A stretch of 35,028 nt of DNA from Candidatus Eisenbergiella stercoravium (lineage in GTDB: Bacteria > Bacillota > Clostridia > Lachnospirales > Lachnospiraceae). The notes below the pieces were generated by a model. That model worked only from the letters and a program-made list of their open reading frames with translations. It was not told the DNA's origin and searched no databases. Numbering within the stretch: position 1 is the stretch's first letter; each line of letters opens with the position of its first letter. The position numbers and the translations under genes were made by a program. The stretch lies in the NCBI GenBank assembly GCA_019113175.1, contig DXHY01000015.1, forward strand, positions 1-35,028, given 5' to 3'. Below are positions 1 to 8,534 of this stretch, in pieces.

Positions 1-13
1 TTTTACTATTCAT
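1..13 (-). CDS. possible start of a divergent gene running off the left edge
   Basis: On the minus strand an ATG at 13 begins the codons M-N-S-K before the window ends. An AGAGG ribosome site lies about 8 nt upstream of it, and a promoter-like pair sits at 71-99. A regulator divergent from the sugar-transport operon would be usual at this place, but only four codons are visible, so the product is unknown. Two plus-strand frames are also open from the left edge for about 20 codons, so this call is weak. Confidence 0.3.
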
Positions 14-70
14 TTCAGATACCTCTTGTATTTTTAGATTTTACCAACTCGCCAGGTCAGTAATAATCTA

Positions 71-99
71 AATTTACTTGAGGTATTTTCTTTGGTCAA
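71..99 (-). promoter_or_regulatory. candidate sigma-A promoter, leftward
   Basis: Read on the minus strand, TTGACC (99-94) is followed after exactly 17 bp by TAAATT (76-71). It would drive the possible gene that starts at 13. The -35 is good and the -10 is mediocre. Confidence 0.35.
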
Positions 100-240
100 C
101 TCCCTGATTTAAAGTATACAGGAAGCTTTTATTGTAGTAATTATAGTCTTATCAATCAAAACAGGTCAAGTTATTCGTTATTTCTGCTAAATTTTTGAAT
201 TAAAAAGTCAAATATGTATAGTTAAAGATCATTTTATATT

Positions 241-249
241 TGTTATACT
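241..249 (+). promoter_or_regulatory. extended -10 promoter of the sugar-uptake/sulfatase operon
   Basis: TGTTATACT is a TGn-extended -10 with TATACT at 244-249, about 33 nt before the start codon at 282. No clear -35 is visible, as often happens with extended -10 promoters. The same TGTTATACT string occurs in front of the phasin-like gene at 15659. The rest of 14-240 is A+T-rich and holds no gene that I can support. Confidence 0.45.
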
Positions 250-281
250 TCAGATACAAAAAAATAAACAGGAGGGTATTT

Positions 282-1871
282 ATGAAAGGGAAAAAATTTC
301 TATCTATTTTTTTGACAGCATGTTTATCTATGGGAATTATGTCCGGATGTGGCAACAATCCGGCCACGAACAGTACGACAGAAACTGAGGTGTCAGATAC
401 CTCTACAAACCTGAACCAGGATGGCTTTCCTATTGTAAATAATGAAATTACTCTAAAGGTATTTGGACAACAGGGACCGGTTCAGGAAGCCTGGAATACC
501 ATGGGAATGTGGAACTCTTATCAGGATCTCACCAATATTCGTCTTGATTTTACAGATGTTCTTGCCGCTGAAGGCTATGATGAGAAAAAAAGTCTGATGT
601 GGGCCAGCAATGAATATCCTGATATTTTTGTAAGAGCATTTTTATCAAATACGGAAATTGTAAAATATGGAAGTATGGGGATTCTTGCCCCTTTGGAAGA
701 TCTTATAGAAGAGTATGCTCCTAATTTGAAAAAGCTGATTGATGAGGATCCTGCAATTCTTACGAGGATCACTGCCCCGGACGGTCATATTTATGCATTA
801 CCCGCTGTATTCACCGTTACAGCTACCAGAACCGATAAATTCTGGATCAATCAGTCCTGGCTTGACCAGGTTGGATTGGAAATACCTGAAACTATAGATG
901 ATCTGGAAGAAGTTCTCCGCGCATTTAAAGAGGTTGACTTCAATGGCAATGGAGAAGCGGATGAATATCCAATGGGAGCTTCTGATGCGCAGGCCTTAAT
1001 TCGAAAATTTGCAGGTGTATGGGGATATCAATATCAGTTTGAAACTTATCTTGAAGTAAAAGATGATATTGTTTCCACCTATCTGACCGATGACGGTTTT
1101 AAGGAAATGCTGCAATGGCTGAGTGAAATGTATGCGGAAGGCCTTATTGATCAGGAAATTTTTACTCAGGAATATGCAAAATATGCCGCAAAGATGGCAG
1201 GACAACAAATGGGATTATTCTTTAATCAGGCGGATGATACTTTTGACTCCACGAATTATGTTGGGATCGCTCCTTTTAAAGGTAAAGCGGACCAGCAATA
1301 TGTACAGGCCTCACCTGCAGCCCGTGACAACGGTGTATTTGCAATTACAGCAGAATGTGAAAATAAAGAAGCTGCAATGCGGTGGGTGGACTATTTTTAT
1401 GGTTATGAAGGTTCTATTCTGATGAGGTATGGCGTAGAAGGGGAAAATATGTATTTTGATGACGAAGGCAAACCTCATTATAACGATGGTATTCTTGACA
1501 GTCCGGAAGGAAGTGGAACAGAAATCGGGAAATATACTATCTGGCCCGGCGGCGGTGCGCCTCAGTGGGTAAATGAAGATAATTGTGAAGCAATTGCCTC
1601 AGATGCTACGCTGGCAGCCCAGGAAGCTCTTGATCCATATATTCCTGAACAGATATATTCAGCACCTCTTCTTGAACAGGAAGTTTCTGACAGATTATCC
1701 GTACTGTGGACCGATCTTGAAAATTATATGAAAGAAACAACTGCTAAAATGATTCGAGGAGAACTGAATTTTGATTCAGATTGGGAGACCTATGTTAATA
1801 CAATGAATGAAATAGGACTTGAAGAATGGGTTTCCATTTATCAGACAGCATATGACAGTCTCTCTGCTTGA
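282..1871 (+). CDS. extracellular solute-binding lipoprotein, sugar ABC transporter (family 1, LplA/YtcQ type)
   Basis: This 529-residue protein is the membrane-anchored receptor of a carbohydrate ABC importer. The ATG at 282 is preceded by GGAGGG at 271-276. An upstream in-frame TTG at 240 would add 14 residues and lacks a ribosome site. A signal peptide ends in a lipobox with the lipidated Cys at residue 23 (IMSGC). The mature part has the features of long oligosaccharide-binding proteins of the LplA/YtcQ group, including the calcium-loop-like segment DFNGNGEADE. Two permease genes and a sulfatase follow, so the ligand may be a sulfated or otherwise complex glycan; that is inference. No ATPase gene is present, so a shared MsmK-like ATPase encoded elsewhere is likely. 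Confidence 0.9.
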   Translation: MKGKKFLSIFLTACLSMGIMSGCGNNPATNSTTETEVSDTSTNLNQDGFPIVNNEITLKVFGQQGPVQEAWNTMGMWNSYQDLTNIRLDFTDVLAAEGYDEKKSLMWASNEYPDIFVRAFLSNTEIVKYGSMGILAPLEDLIEEYAPNLKKLIDEDPAILTRITAPDGHIYALPAVFTVTATRTDKFWINQSWLDQVGLEIPETIDDLEEVLRAFKEVDFNGNGEADEYPMGASDAQALIRKFAGVWGYQYQFETYLEVKDDIVSTYLTDDGFKEMLQWLSEMYAEGLIDQEIFTQEYAKYAAKMAGQQMGLFFNQADDTFDSTNYVGIAPFKGKADQQYVQASPAARDNGVFAITAECENKEAAMRWVDYFYGYEGSILMRYGVEGENMYFDDEGKPHYNDGILDSPEGSGTEIGKYTIWPGGGAPQWVNEDNCEAIASDATLAAQEALDPYIPEQIYSAPLLEQEVSDRLSVLWTDLENYMKETTAKMIRGELNFDSDWETYVNTMNEIGLEEWVSIYQTAYDSLSA

Positions 1872-1886
1872 GTAAATGCATGCTGC

Positions 1887-1919
1887 GCCAGACAGAGTCC
1901 TACTCTGTCTGGCATTTTT
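1887..1919 (+). terminator. intra-operon hairpin terminator or attenuator after the binding-protein gene
   Basis: A perfect 12-bp stem (GCCAGACAGAGT at 1887-1898 with its complement at 1902-1913, loop CCT) is followed by ATTTTT. It lies between the binding-protein stop and the first permease start. Partial termination or 3'-end protection here would give more binding protein than permease, a known arrangement in ABC importer operons. Confidence 0.8.
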
Positions 1920-1941
1920 CAAAATTTCAGAGGTATATGCT

Positions 1942-2865
1942 ATGAAAGAAAAGAAAAAAAAGAACCTTTCCTGGAAGCTTATCAAAAATAAATGGCAACT
2001 TCTTGTCATGTTTTTACTACCGCTCAGCTGGTATATTATTTTCTGTTATGTTCCCATGTACGGTATTCAGCTGGCTTTTCGTGATTATAATCCTCTGCGC
2101 GGATATCTGGGAAGTCCTTTTGTAGGACTACGTTGGTTCCAGCAGTTTTTTTCATCCTACTATTGGAAAACCATTATTTGGAATACTTTTTCCATCAGTG
2201 TATATTCTATTATTTTCGGTTTTCCTGTTCCTATTATACTGGCAATCATTATAAATGAACTGCCGGGCAGAAAATTTAAAAAACTTCTTCAAAATATTAC
2301 TTACATTCCTCATTTTATTTCAATTGTGGTTTTATGTGGAATGCTTTATCTGTTTTTATCTCCACAGTATGGCATTATTAACACCATTCTGGAATCCTTT
2401 GGGCTGCAGCCTGTTGGCTTTCTGGAATCCTCCAAATATTTTAAGGGAGTTTATGTAGTCTCTGAAATATGGCAGGAAAGCGGATGGAGTTCCATTATAT
2501 ACATTGCCGCACTGGCAGGTATCGACCCTTCTTTATATGAAGCAGCTAAAATCGACGGGGCAGGACGTTTGAAACGAATCATTCATGTTTCTCTGCCGGG
2601 AATTATACCTACCATTGTCACTCTGTTGATTCTGAAGATTGGACAAATTATGAGTATTGGATTTGAAAAAGCATATTTGCTGCAAAATGATCTTAATCTA
2701 ACCTCCAGTGAGATCATTTCCACACTCGTATATAAACAGGGAATTCTACAGGGAAATATAGGATATGCCACTGCTGTCGGTTTAATGAATTCCTGCCTTA
2801 ATTTATTATTGATTATTTTTGCCAATCAATTTTGCAAGAAATTTTTTGACACCAGTCTCTGGTAG
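1942..2865 (+). CDS. sugar ABC transporter permease (LplB-like)
   Basis: A 307-residue integral membrane protein forming one half of the transport channel. The ATG at 1942 is used because AGAGG lies about 9 nt upstream; a longer reading from 1876 would run through the terminator hairpin at 1887-1919. The protein has about six hydrophobic segments, an N-terminal segment with WYIIFCYVPMYGIQLAF as in LplB proteins, and an EAA loop (EAAKIDGAGRLKRIIHVSLP) that contacts the ATPase. The next permease gene follows after 18 nt, so the two are co-transcribed and form a heterodimer. Family assignment is firm; the substrate is unknown. Confidence 0.9.
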   Translation: MKEKKKKNLSWKLIKNKWQLLVMFLLPLSWYIIFCYVPMYGIQLAFRDYNPLRGYLGSPFVGLRWFQQFFSSYYWKTIIWNTFSISVYSIIFGFPVPIILAIIINELPGRKFKKLLQNITYIPHFISIVVLCGMLYLFLSPQYGIINTILESFGLQPVGFLESSKYFKGVYVVSEIWQESGWSSIIYIAALAGIDPSLYEAAKIDGAGRLKRIIHVSLPGIIPTIVTLLILKIGQIMSIGFEKAYLLQNDLNLTSSEIISTLVYKQGILQGNIGYATAVGLMNSCLNLLLIIFANQFCKKFFDTSLW

Positions 2866-2883
2866 AAAAGGAGATGATTATTC

Positions 2884-3768
2884 ATGTGGAAAAAGAAAAG
2901 CAAAAGCGATAAAGCATTCGATTTGGCTCTGATTTTTATAAGTCTCCTTATCATGATTGTCATTGCCTATCCGTTATATTTTGTAATTATTGCTTCTTTC
3001 AGCCAGCCTGAGGCAGTATTAAATGGAAAACTCCGTTTTCTTCCCATAGGGTTCAATCTGGAGTCCTATCAGATGGTACTTCAGGAGAAAAAAGTATGGA
3101 TTGGTTATAAAAATACTCTTATTTATACGGTTCTTGGAACCATTATAAATCTGACCTTAACAACGCTGGGTGCTTACTCTTTGTCGAGGAAGGATATGCC
3201 GGCAAGGACTTTACTTACCTTTGTGATATCCTTTACCATGCTTTTTGGAGGAGGAATGATTCCTGTATACATGGTAGTAAAAAATCTGAAACTTACTGAT
3301 AGCATATGGGCAATGGTTATTCCCAATGCAATTGCCACATACAATCTGCTTGTCATGAAAAACTATTTCCAAAGCAGTATTCCGGACGAACTTCAAGAAG
3401 CTGCTGCAATAGATGGATGCGACCATTTCAGGACGCTCATAAAAGTAGTTCTTCCTCTATCCACCCCGATTATCGCTGTAATCGTTCTTTTCTATGCGGT
3501 AGGGCACTGGAATGCATTTTTCAATGCAGTTCTATATCTGCGCGATCAGGATCTCTTTCCGCTCCAGATTATTCTGCGGGATATTCTGCTTCAAAACAGT
3601 CTGGAGGCTGTTGGAGGAGATCTGACCGGAATGTATGAAAAAGTAATGAGAGGAGAGACCATGAAATATGCTCTTATTATTGTTGCAAGCCTTCCGGTTA
3701 TTTTAATTTATCCTTTTGTTCAGAAATATTTTGTACAGGGAATTATGGTTGGTGCAATTAAAGGTTAA
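2884..3768 (+). CDS. carbohydrate ABC transporter permease (YtcP/LplC-like)
   Basis: A 294-residue membrane protein, the second channel subunit. AAGGAG lies about 10 nt before the ATG. It has an N-terminal hydrophobic segment, further membrane spans, and the EAA loop QEAAAIDGCDHFRTLIKVVL near residues 175-195. The C-terminus (KYFVQGIMVGAIKG) is typical of the YtcP/LplC group. It pairs with the permease encoded just upstream, and the sulfatase gene follows 35 nt downstream. The DNA is visibly A+T-richer than the region right of 5269, as in the whole operon. Confidence 0.9.
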   Translation: MWKKKSKSDKAFDLALIFISLLIMIVIAYPLYFVIIASFSQPEAVLNGKLRFLPIGFNLESYQMVLQEKKVWIGYKNTLIYTVLGTIINLTLTTLGAYSLSRKDMPARTLLTFVISFTMLFGGGMIPVYMVVKNLKLTDSIWAMVIPNAIATYNLLVMKNYFQSSIPDELQEAAAIDGCDHFRTLIKVVLPLSTPIIAVIVLFYAVGHWNAFFNAVLYLRDQDLFPLQIILRDILLQNSLEAVGGDLTGMYEKVMRGETMKYALIIVASLPVILIYPFVQKYFVQGIMVGAIKG

Positions 3769-3803
3769 CTATATAATACTATAGTGTAAGAAAAGGGGTA
3801 ATT

Positions 3804-5213
3804 ATGAATAAACCAAATTTAATTTATGTTTTTGCTGATCAACTGCGTTATTTCAGTCTCGGATATGCGGGAGACAAAAAAGCACAGACTCCCAATATCG
3901 ATAATCTAAGTAAAGAATGCACAGATCTCTATCAGACTGTTTCAGGGCATCCTGTCTGTGCACCATATCGAGCTTCTCTTTTTACCGGAAAATATACGAC
4001 AAGTACAGGAATGGTAATCAATGAAATCCGAATGAACACAAACCATCATACCTTTGCAGATGTTCTAAACGAAAATGGCTATGAAACCGCTTATATTGGG
4101 AAATGGCACTTATATGCAGCTGAGCTTGGTAATCATTACGATACAAAAAATTCCTACATTCCCAAAGGTCCTGACCGCCTTGGATTCAATGATTACTTTG
4201 CTGCTTACAATTTTCGACATGAGTACGAACCCGGAATTGCTTATTATCATCTGGATAGCCCTGAAAAAATATATTATGACAAGTACGAACCGGACGCTCA
4301 GACCGATATGACTATTCAGCAGTTAAAACGTCTAAGCGTTTCTAACAAGCCTTTTGCGCTATTTCTGTCCATAGGAACTCCTCATGATCCCTGGATTCCG
4401 GAAAATGTACCTGCTGATTGTCTAAAAAGATTTCAGAACACAGATTTTCATCTTCCTGAAAACTATCTTTCTGAAAATGATCCCCATGCAGATGCCTGGG
4501 CTTGCCTTTCTTCTGAAGAAAGAAAACAACTGACTGATTGGATGCGAGTTTATTATGCAATGACTGCCAATCTTGATGATAATATTGGCAGACTTCTTAG
4601 TGCTATTAAAGAAATGGGTCTTGATCAAAACTCCATTATTGTCTTTACTTCTGATCATGGCGAAATGTTCGGAGCCCATGGGCGCAGAGCAAAAAATATC
4701 TTTTATGAAGAGGCCATCCGCGTTCCATTTCTTATAAAATGGAAAGATCACTTGGCAGAAGGCATAAAAAGAGATTTTGTTTTTAATACAGTGGACATTA
4801 TGCCAAGCCTGCTTTCTTTGATGGGTCTTCCCATCCCTGATGAAGTAGAAGGAACTGATCTGAGCAGATGTATTATGGGAGAACAGGATACTGAAAACGG
4901 CGCTCTGATGATGTGTACCGGTCCCACCGCAGTTTTCGGAGATGGTCAGGAATGGCGCGCTTTTCGGACGAAGAAATATACCTATGCCGTTTTTAAATCA
5001 GACGGCCAAGAATTCTTATTTGATGATCAGTCTGATCCTCTTCAGATGAATAACCTTATCAAAAAAAAGGAGTATCAGGATATTGCAGAAGATCTAAGAA
5101 ACAAAATGTATAAGAAAATGAAGCAGATAAATGATACTTTTGAAAATAACAGCTATTATGAAAAAAACTGGATAAAAGATCGAATCATTCAACATACAGC
5201 TACTTTAACATAA
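3804..5213 (+). CDS. type-I (formylglycine) sulfatase
   Basis: A 469-residue alkaline-phosphatase-fold sulfatase, probably cytoplasmic because no signal peptide is seen. It opens with the metal-binding FADQ (Asp11, Gln12). The nucleophile motif is CAPYRASLFTG, with Cys52 to be converted to formylglycine. The core CxPxR is intact, but Tyr55 replaces the commoner Ser or Ala. KWH (100-102), PHDPW (His194) and SDHGE (Asp284, His285) supply further active-site residues. AAGGGG lies before the ATG. A cytoplasmic sulfatase behind a sugar importer suggests that a sulfated oligosaccharide is imported and then desulfated. An anaerobic sulfatase-maturing enzyme would be needed and is not in this window. 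A phosphodiesterase or phosphonate hydrolase of the same superfamily is an alternative. Confidence 0.85.
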   Translation: MNKPNLIYVFADQLRYFSLGYAGDKKAQTPNIDNLSKECTDLYQTVSGHPVCAPYRASLFTGKYTTSTGMVINEIRMNTNHHTFADVLNENGYETAYIGKWHLYAAELGNHYDTKNSYIPKGPDRLGFNDYFAAYNFRHEYEPGIAYYHLDSPEKIYYDKYEPDAQTDMTIQQLKRLSVSNKPFALFLSIGTPHDPWIPENVPADCLKRFQNTDFHLPENYLSENDPHADAWACLSSEERKQLTDWMRVYYAMTANLDDNIGRLLSAIKEMGLDQNSIIVFTSDHGEMFGAHGRRAKNIFYEEAIRVPFLIKWKDHLAEGIKRDFVFNTVDIMPSLLSLMGLPIPDEVEGTDLSRCIMGEQDTENGALMMCTGPTAVFGDGQEWRAFRTKKYTYAVFKSDGQEFLFDDQSDPLQMNNLIKKKEYQDIAEDLRNKMYKKMKQINDTFENNSYYEKNWIKDRIIQHTATLT

Positions 5214-5230
5214 TAAATATTCCTTTTTCC

Positions 5231-5257
5231 GGAGCCGGCATAGCCGGCTCCTGTTTA
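5231..5257 (+). terminator. terminator between convergent genes
   Basis: A 9-bp G+C-rich stem (GGAGCCGGC, loop ATA, GCCGGCTCC) follows the sulfatase gene and is trailed by a short TGTTTA. It closes the plus-strand operon just before the convergent AlaX-like gene. The T tract is weak. A second small stem, AACAGTT/AACTGTT at 5261-5277, overlaps the stop codon of that gene. Confidence 0.6.
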
Positions 5258-5268
5258 TAAAACAGTTA

Positions 5269-6426
5269 TTAACTGTTTATCTCTACAAATTGTCTAATCT
5301 TTTCTTCTTCCGCCTTGACTGATCCCTGTATCATGGGATTCCTTCCGCCGCCACGGCCATTCAGGGCTTCGTTGAAGCTTTTCCCAAAGGCAGCCACATC
5401 CATACTGGCAGAACAGATCACATATTTATAGCCTTCCCCGTCATTTCCGGAAAAGACGGCCGCGAAGTCTGCCTTCTTCGACAGCCGGTCTGCCAGCATG
5501 CGAATCTCCACCGGGTTCAGATCTTCCACAAACCGTATCACCCGGTCCGTTCCCTCCGGCACCTCTTCCACCAGTCTGTCCAATGTTTTCTGCTTCAGCG
5601 CCACATTTGCGGCCTTCAGCTCCTGGAGCTGCTCCTGCAGCCTCCTTACCGCCTCTGCCGTTTCCTTCGGGGGCACCGAAAGCAGCGCGGAAATTTCCTT
5701 AATATTCTGATGCTTTTCCTCATAATCCTCCAGAGCCTTCCAGCCTATCTGCAGGCTGATGCGGATGCCGGATTTATAGTGTTCGGAGGCCACCGCCTTA
5801 ATGGGGCCGATCTGGCCGGTCCGCTTCACATGGGTGCCACAGCAGGCACACACATCCGAGCCGGGGATTGTGATGATCCTCACCTGTCCCTCCAGCTCCT
5901 TTTTGCTCCGATAGTCCAGGTTTTTTAATTCGTCCTCCGAAGGATAGTCCTCCCGGATTTCCAGGTCCGCAAGCACCGCCTCATTCGCTTCCCGCTCCAC
6001 CCGGATGATTTCTTTTTCGGAAAGCATGCCGGAAAAATCCACGGTGACGCAGTCCTTTCCCATATGAAAGCCGATGTTGTCATATCCAAAGATCCGGTGA
6101 ACAATTCCGGAAAAAATATGCTCACCGGAATGCTGCTGCATGAGCCGGAATCTGCGGTCCCAGTCCAGTTTTCCGCACACTCTGCTTCCCGGCTCCAGCG
6201 GGCCGTCGCAGATATGAACCACATCCTCTCCTGCTTCCTGCGTATCCAGGACCCGGACTTCTCCCAGCGTTCCCTGATCTCCCGGCTGTCCTCCTCCTTC
6301 CGGGTAAAAGGCGGTCTGATCCAGAATCACCTCCCAGCCCTGCTTTCCTTTCCGGCAGTCCGTCACTCTGGCATCAAACGCACGGCAGTATGCATCTTCG
6401 TAATAAAGTCTCTTCGTCATGTTCAT
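5269..6426 (-). CDS. alanyl-tRNA editing protein (AlaX, long form with DHHA1 domain)
   Basis: This 385-residue protein resembles the editing half of alanyl-tRNA synthetase and should hydrolyse mischarged Ser- or Gly-tRNA(Ala). It has the N-terminal segment YPEGGGQPGDQG (41-52), the zinc motif HSGEH (His99, His103) paired with Cys195 and His199 (CCGTH), a coiled linker rich in Glu and Leu at about 230-275, and a C-terminal DHHA1-type glycine loop (GRGGGR). No aminoacylation domain is present. The ATG at 6426 is chosen because it forms an ATGA overlap with the stop of the upstream gene, with AGGA 6 nt before it; an ATG at 6432 sits too close to that site. It is the last gene of a leftward operon. 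Confidence 0.9.
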   Translation of the reverse strand: MNMTKRLYYEDAYCRAFDARVTDCRKGKQGWEVILDQTAFYPEGGGQPGDQGTLGEVRVLDTQEAGEDVVHICDGPLEPGSRVCGKLDWDRRFRLMQQHSGEHIFSGIVHRIFGYDNIGFHMGKDCVTVDFSGMLSEKEIIRVEREANEAVLADLEIREDYPSEDELKNLDYRSKKELEGQVRIITIPGSDVCACCGTHVKRTGQIGPIKAVASEHYKSGIRISLQIGWKALEDYEEKHQNIKEISALLSVPPKETAEAVRRLQEQLQELKAANVALKQKTLDRLVEEVPEGTDRVIRFVEDLNPVEIRMLADRLSKKADFAAVFSGNDGEGYKYVICSASMDVAAFGKSFNEALNGRGGGRNPMIQGSVKAEEEKIRQFVEINS

Positions 6427-7079
6427 CCGCATTCCTTTCCGTCTTTTGGCAGTCTTTTTTCGTGGGCTTCCATCACCTGCTCCCAGAAGCGGCGAAGTCC
6501 GTTTCGGAGTTCATTTTTTTCTTCCCCGCTTCCGGGAATATGGTCTTCATCCACGAAATACAGTCCGGTTTCCATATCCACGGAAATGCAGTCCAGCGGA
6601 AAGCCCTTTTCCTTCTGGCGTCTGGGCTGATCCACCAGCCAGAAGCTCTCTCCGCTGATGTCTTCCCCGTCGTGTTCATACTTTTCCGTTTCGCTGAAAA
6701 TGACGCAGATGCCGTTCTGGTAACGCGCCCTGCACCTTCCGCCGAACCGGGCGGCAATAGCGGCATAGTATTCGGTCATCTCCGGATCTGTCAGAATTTT
6801 TCCGTTCCGCCTTCTCACATGGACTCCCGGCTGCTCCTCCTCTGAAAGCCCATCGATAATCAGCCCGCTGTCGCAGGAAAAAACAGGACGTTTCAGAATC
6901 CGGTAATAATATTCCGCCTTTCCTCTGGCGTTTTCCAGCGGAGTGTGTCCGTATTCCTCCGGCTCTCCAGGCGGGTCCGGCAGCTCGTTCAGTCCGATAA
7001 CTTCAATTTCGGTTCCGGAAAGATAGTCCTTCATCAGTTGTAGCTTCGCCGGATTTGTGGTTCCGTAGATCATCTGCAT
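6423..7079 (-). CDS. non-canonical purine NTP pyrophosphatase (RdgB/HAM1-like)
   Basis: A 218-residue member of the ITPase family, which cleaves dITP, XTP and similar damaged nucleotides to monophosphates. The N-terminal TTNPAK (7-12), the ENARGKA segment (49-55) and the CDSGL loop (69-73) match the family signatures. The usual DDSGL has Cys in place of the first Asp, which is a real deviation. AGAGG lies about 9 nt before the ATG at 7079; a second ATG at 7073 is possible. The gene overlaps the AlaX-like gene by 4 nt (ATGA), so the two are translationally coupled. Both products remove errors, one from the nucleotide pool and one from tRNA. Confidence 0.8.
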   Translation of the reverse strand: MQMIYGTTNPAKLQLMKDYLSGTEIEVIGLNELPDPPGEPEEYGHTPLENARGKAEYYYRILKRPVFSCDSGLIIDGLSEEEQPGVHVRRRNGKILTDPEMTEYYAAIAARFGGRCRARYQNGICVIFSETEKYEHDGEDISGESFWLVDQPRRQKEKGFPLDCISVDMETGLYFVDEDHIPGSGEEKNELRNGLRRFWEQVMEAHEKRLPKDGKECG

Positions 7080-7102
7080 TTTTCGTTTCCTCTAAATCTG
7101 CA

Positions 7103-7132
7103 TGAGAGAGGTCTGACGGCAGACCTCTCTCA
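7103..7132 (-). terminator. strong hairpin between the SIMPL and RdgB-like genes
   Basis: A perfect 13-bp stem (7103-7115 with 7120-7132, loop ACGG) starts just after the stop codon of the SIMPL gene. No T tract follows on the minus strand, so it may act as an mRNA-stability or processing hairpin rather than a full terminator. It lies about 25 nt upstream of the RdgB-like start. Confidence 0.5.
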
Positions 7133-7136
7133 TATA

Positions 7137-7943
7137 TCATTCTTCCGCTGCATAATTCAGCCGGACCGTGATCATGGCTGTTTTCTCTCTGGAGCTGGTG
7201 TCAAATGCTCCGTCATAGGTGTATTCTCCAGAGCCGGAGTTCTTCGCTGTGATCTGAAATACGCCAAGGCTTGCAGAAAGAAGCTTTCCGGGCCGGCATC
7301 CGGTTCCGGCCGCCATGATATCGATTCTCTGCTTCGCGTTTTCCGTAGCCTTCTGAATCAGATCAAGCTTCACCTCATCCAGTGTGGTGCAGTAGTATTC
7401 CGGAGAATTGGATACGAACTGCACGCCGGATTCAATGAGCTGTGTGATGTCTCTGGAAATCTGCTCCACCTTGTCAATATCCGTGGATGTAACGGTCAGG
7501 CTCTGATAAAGATCATAGCCATCGGGATAATCCCGGATATAATTGCCGTTCTCATCATACTCGGTACGATAACGCTGGGAAATGTCAACCGAACTGAAAA
7601 CCAGCTCATCTTCGGATACCCCGTTTTCCAGCAGATACTGCCGTACCACCTCAGAATCGTTTTTAATAACCGCATAGGCGTCCGAGGTAGTAACCCCGTA
7701 GGCGGAAAAGCTTCCCCTCCACACGATCAGATCCGATTCAAAATCGCAGCTTGCAGAGCCTGTTGCCGTCAGTCCCCCGCCTCCGGATGTCTTCTTGTAG
7801 CTCACCAGGCTCGTGGACAGTATGACCACACAGGCCACGGCGGTAATGCCCGCAATCAGAGCGATGATGATTCCCTTCCATTCACGGATTCCATTCCTCC
7901 GGCTTCCGTTTTCCCTGTCCTCCCAGTCTCTTCTTCCCTCCAT
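7137..7943 (-). CDS. SIMPL-domain (DUF541) membrane-anchored protein
   Basis: A 268-residue protein with one N-terminal membrane segment (about residues 24-47, rich in Ile, Ala and Val) and an extracytoplasmic SIMPL/DUF541 domain. The domain shows SASCDFESDLIVWRGSFSA near its start, a pattern of Q/E-rich helices, and the C-terminal strand TAMITVRLNY. The start at 7943 is preferred because AAGGAGAGGT lies directly before it. A longer TTG start at 8000 would add 19 charged residues and has only a poor site. The function of bacterial SIMPL proteins is not settled (some are linked to oxidative or envelope stress). It is probably in one operon with the acetyltransferase gene upstream. Confidence 0.8.
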   Translation of the reverse strand: MEGRRDWEDRENGSRRNGIREWKGIIIALIAGITAVACVVILSTSLVSYKKTSGGGGLTATGSASCDFESDLIVWRGSFSAYGVTTSDAYAVIKNDSEVVRQYLLENGVSEDELVFSSVDISQRYRTEYDENGNYIRDYPDGYDLYQSLTVTSTDIDKVEQISRDITQLIESGVQFVSNSPEYYCTTLDEVKLDLIQKATENAKQRIDIMAAGTGCRPGKLLSASLGVFQITAKNSGSGEYTYDGAFDTSSREKTAMITVRLNYAAEE

Positions 7944-8012
7944 ACCTCTCCTTCCTTTCTTTGCGGCCGCATCATCTGCAGTGCCTTTTTCACGCTTCAA
8001 CGGCGTTTCTCT

Positions 8013-8519
8013 TTATACATGAATGATCGCATACAGGTAGGAATCCTGGATGCAGCCGTTTTTAAAGATGCTCTTGCGCTTGATCCCTTCCAGCGTAAAC
8101 CCGGCCTTTTCCAGCACGCCGCGAGATGCGAGGTTGGTGGAAAATGGCTCCGCGCTGATGCGGATGAGCTTGTAACGGCGGAACGCCTCTTCACACATCT
8201 TCTGTACAGCCTCCGTCATGATTCCTTTCCGCCAGAACGGCTCGCCCAGCCAGTATCCCAGCTCCGCGCTTCTGCTGTATACGTCGTCTCCAAACAGCAG
8301 GCTTATACTGCCCACCGCTTCCCCGTCAATCACAATGGCCCTGGAAAACTGGGTTTTTCCTTCTTTTTCCATACAGTCCCTTACAAACCATTCTGCATCT
8401 TCTTTCGTATAAGGATAGGGAAAGGAATCCCTGAGCCTTCCCGCAATTTTTTCATTATTCGCATATTTTGCTACAGACGGAATATACTCCTCAGACCACT
8501 CTTCCAACGTGAATTTCAT
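8013..8519 (-). CDS. GNAT family N-acetyltransferase (RimJ/RimL-like)
   Basis: A 168-residue GNAT enzyme that should transfer an acetyl group from acetyl-CoA to an amine. The central motif ELGYWLGEPFWRKGIMTEAV covers the beta4 strand and the CoA-binding loop, and the C-terminal RGVLEKAGFTLEG is typical of the RimJ/RimL/SpeG-like group. The start at 8519 follows GAGGAAAAT. The open frame continues 41 codons upstream, but that part runs through two hairpins (8535-8551, 8565-8587) and looks non-coding. The substrate cannot be read from the sequence. The SIMPL gene follows about 70 nt downstream on the same strand. Confidence 0.85.
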   Translation of the reverse strand: MKFTLEEWSEEYIPSVAKYANNEKIAGRLRDSFPYPYTKEDAEWFVRDCMEKEGKTQFSRAIVIDGEAVGSISLLFGDDVYSRSAELGYWLGEPFWRKGIMTEAVQKMCEEAFRRYKLIRISAEPFSTNLASRGVLEKAGFTLEGIKRKSIFKNGCIQDSYLYAIIHV

Positions 8520-8534
8520 ATTTTCCTCTTTTCC

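Noticed and set aside
14-240. Search for a gene or RNA in the left intergenic stretch
   Set aside because: Apart from promoter-like hexamers and an 8-bp inverted repeat (TTTAGATT/AATCTAAA), nothing consistent is seen.
7944-8000. N-terminal extension of the SIMPL protein from a TTG
   Set aside because: A much better ribosome site precedes the ATG at 7943, and the extra residues are low-complexity and charged.
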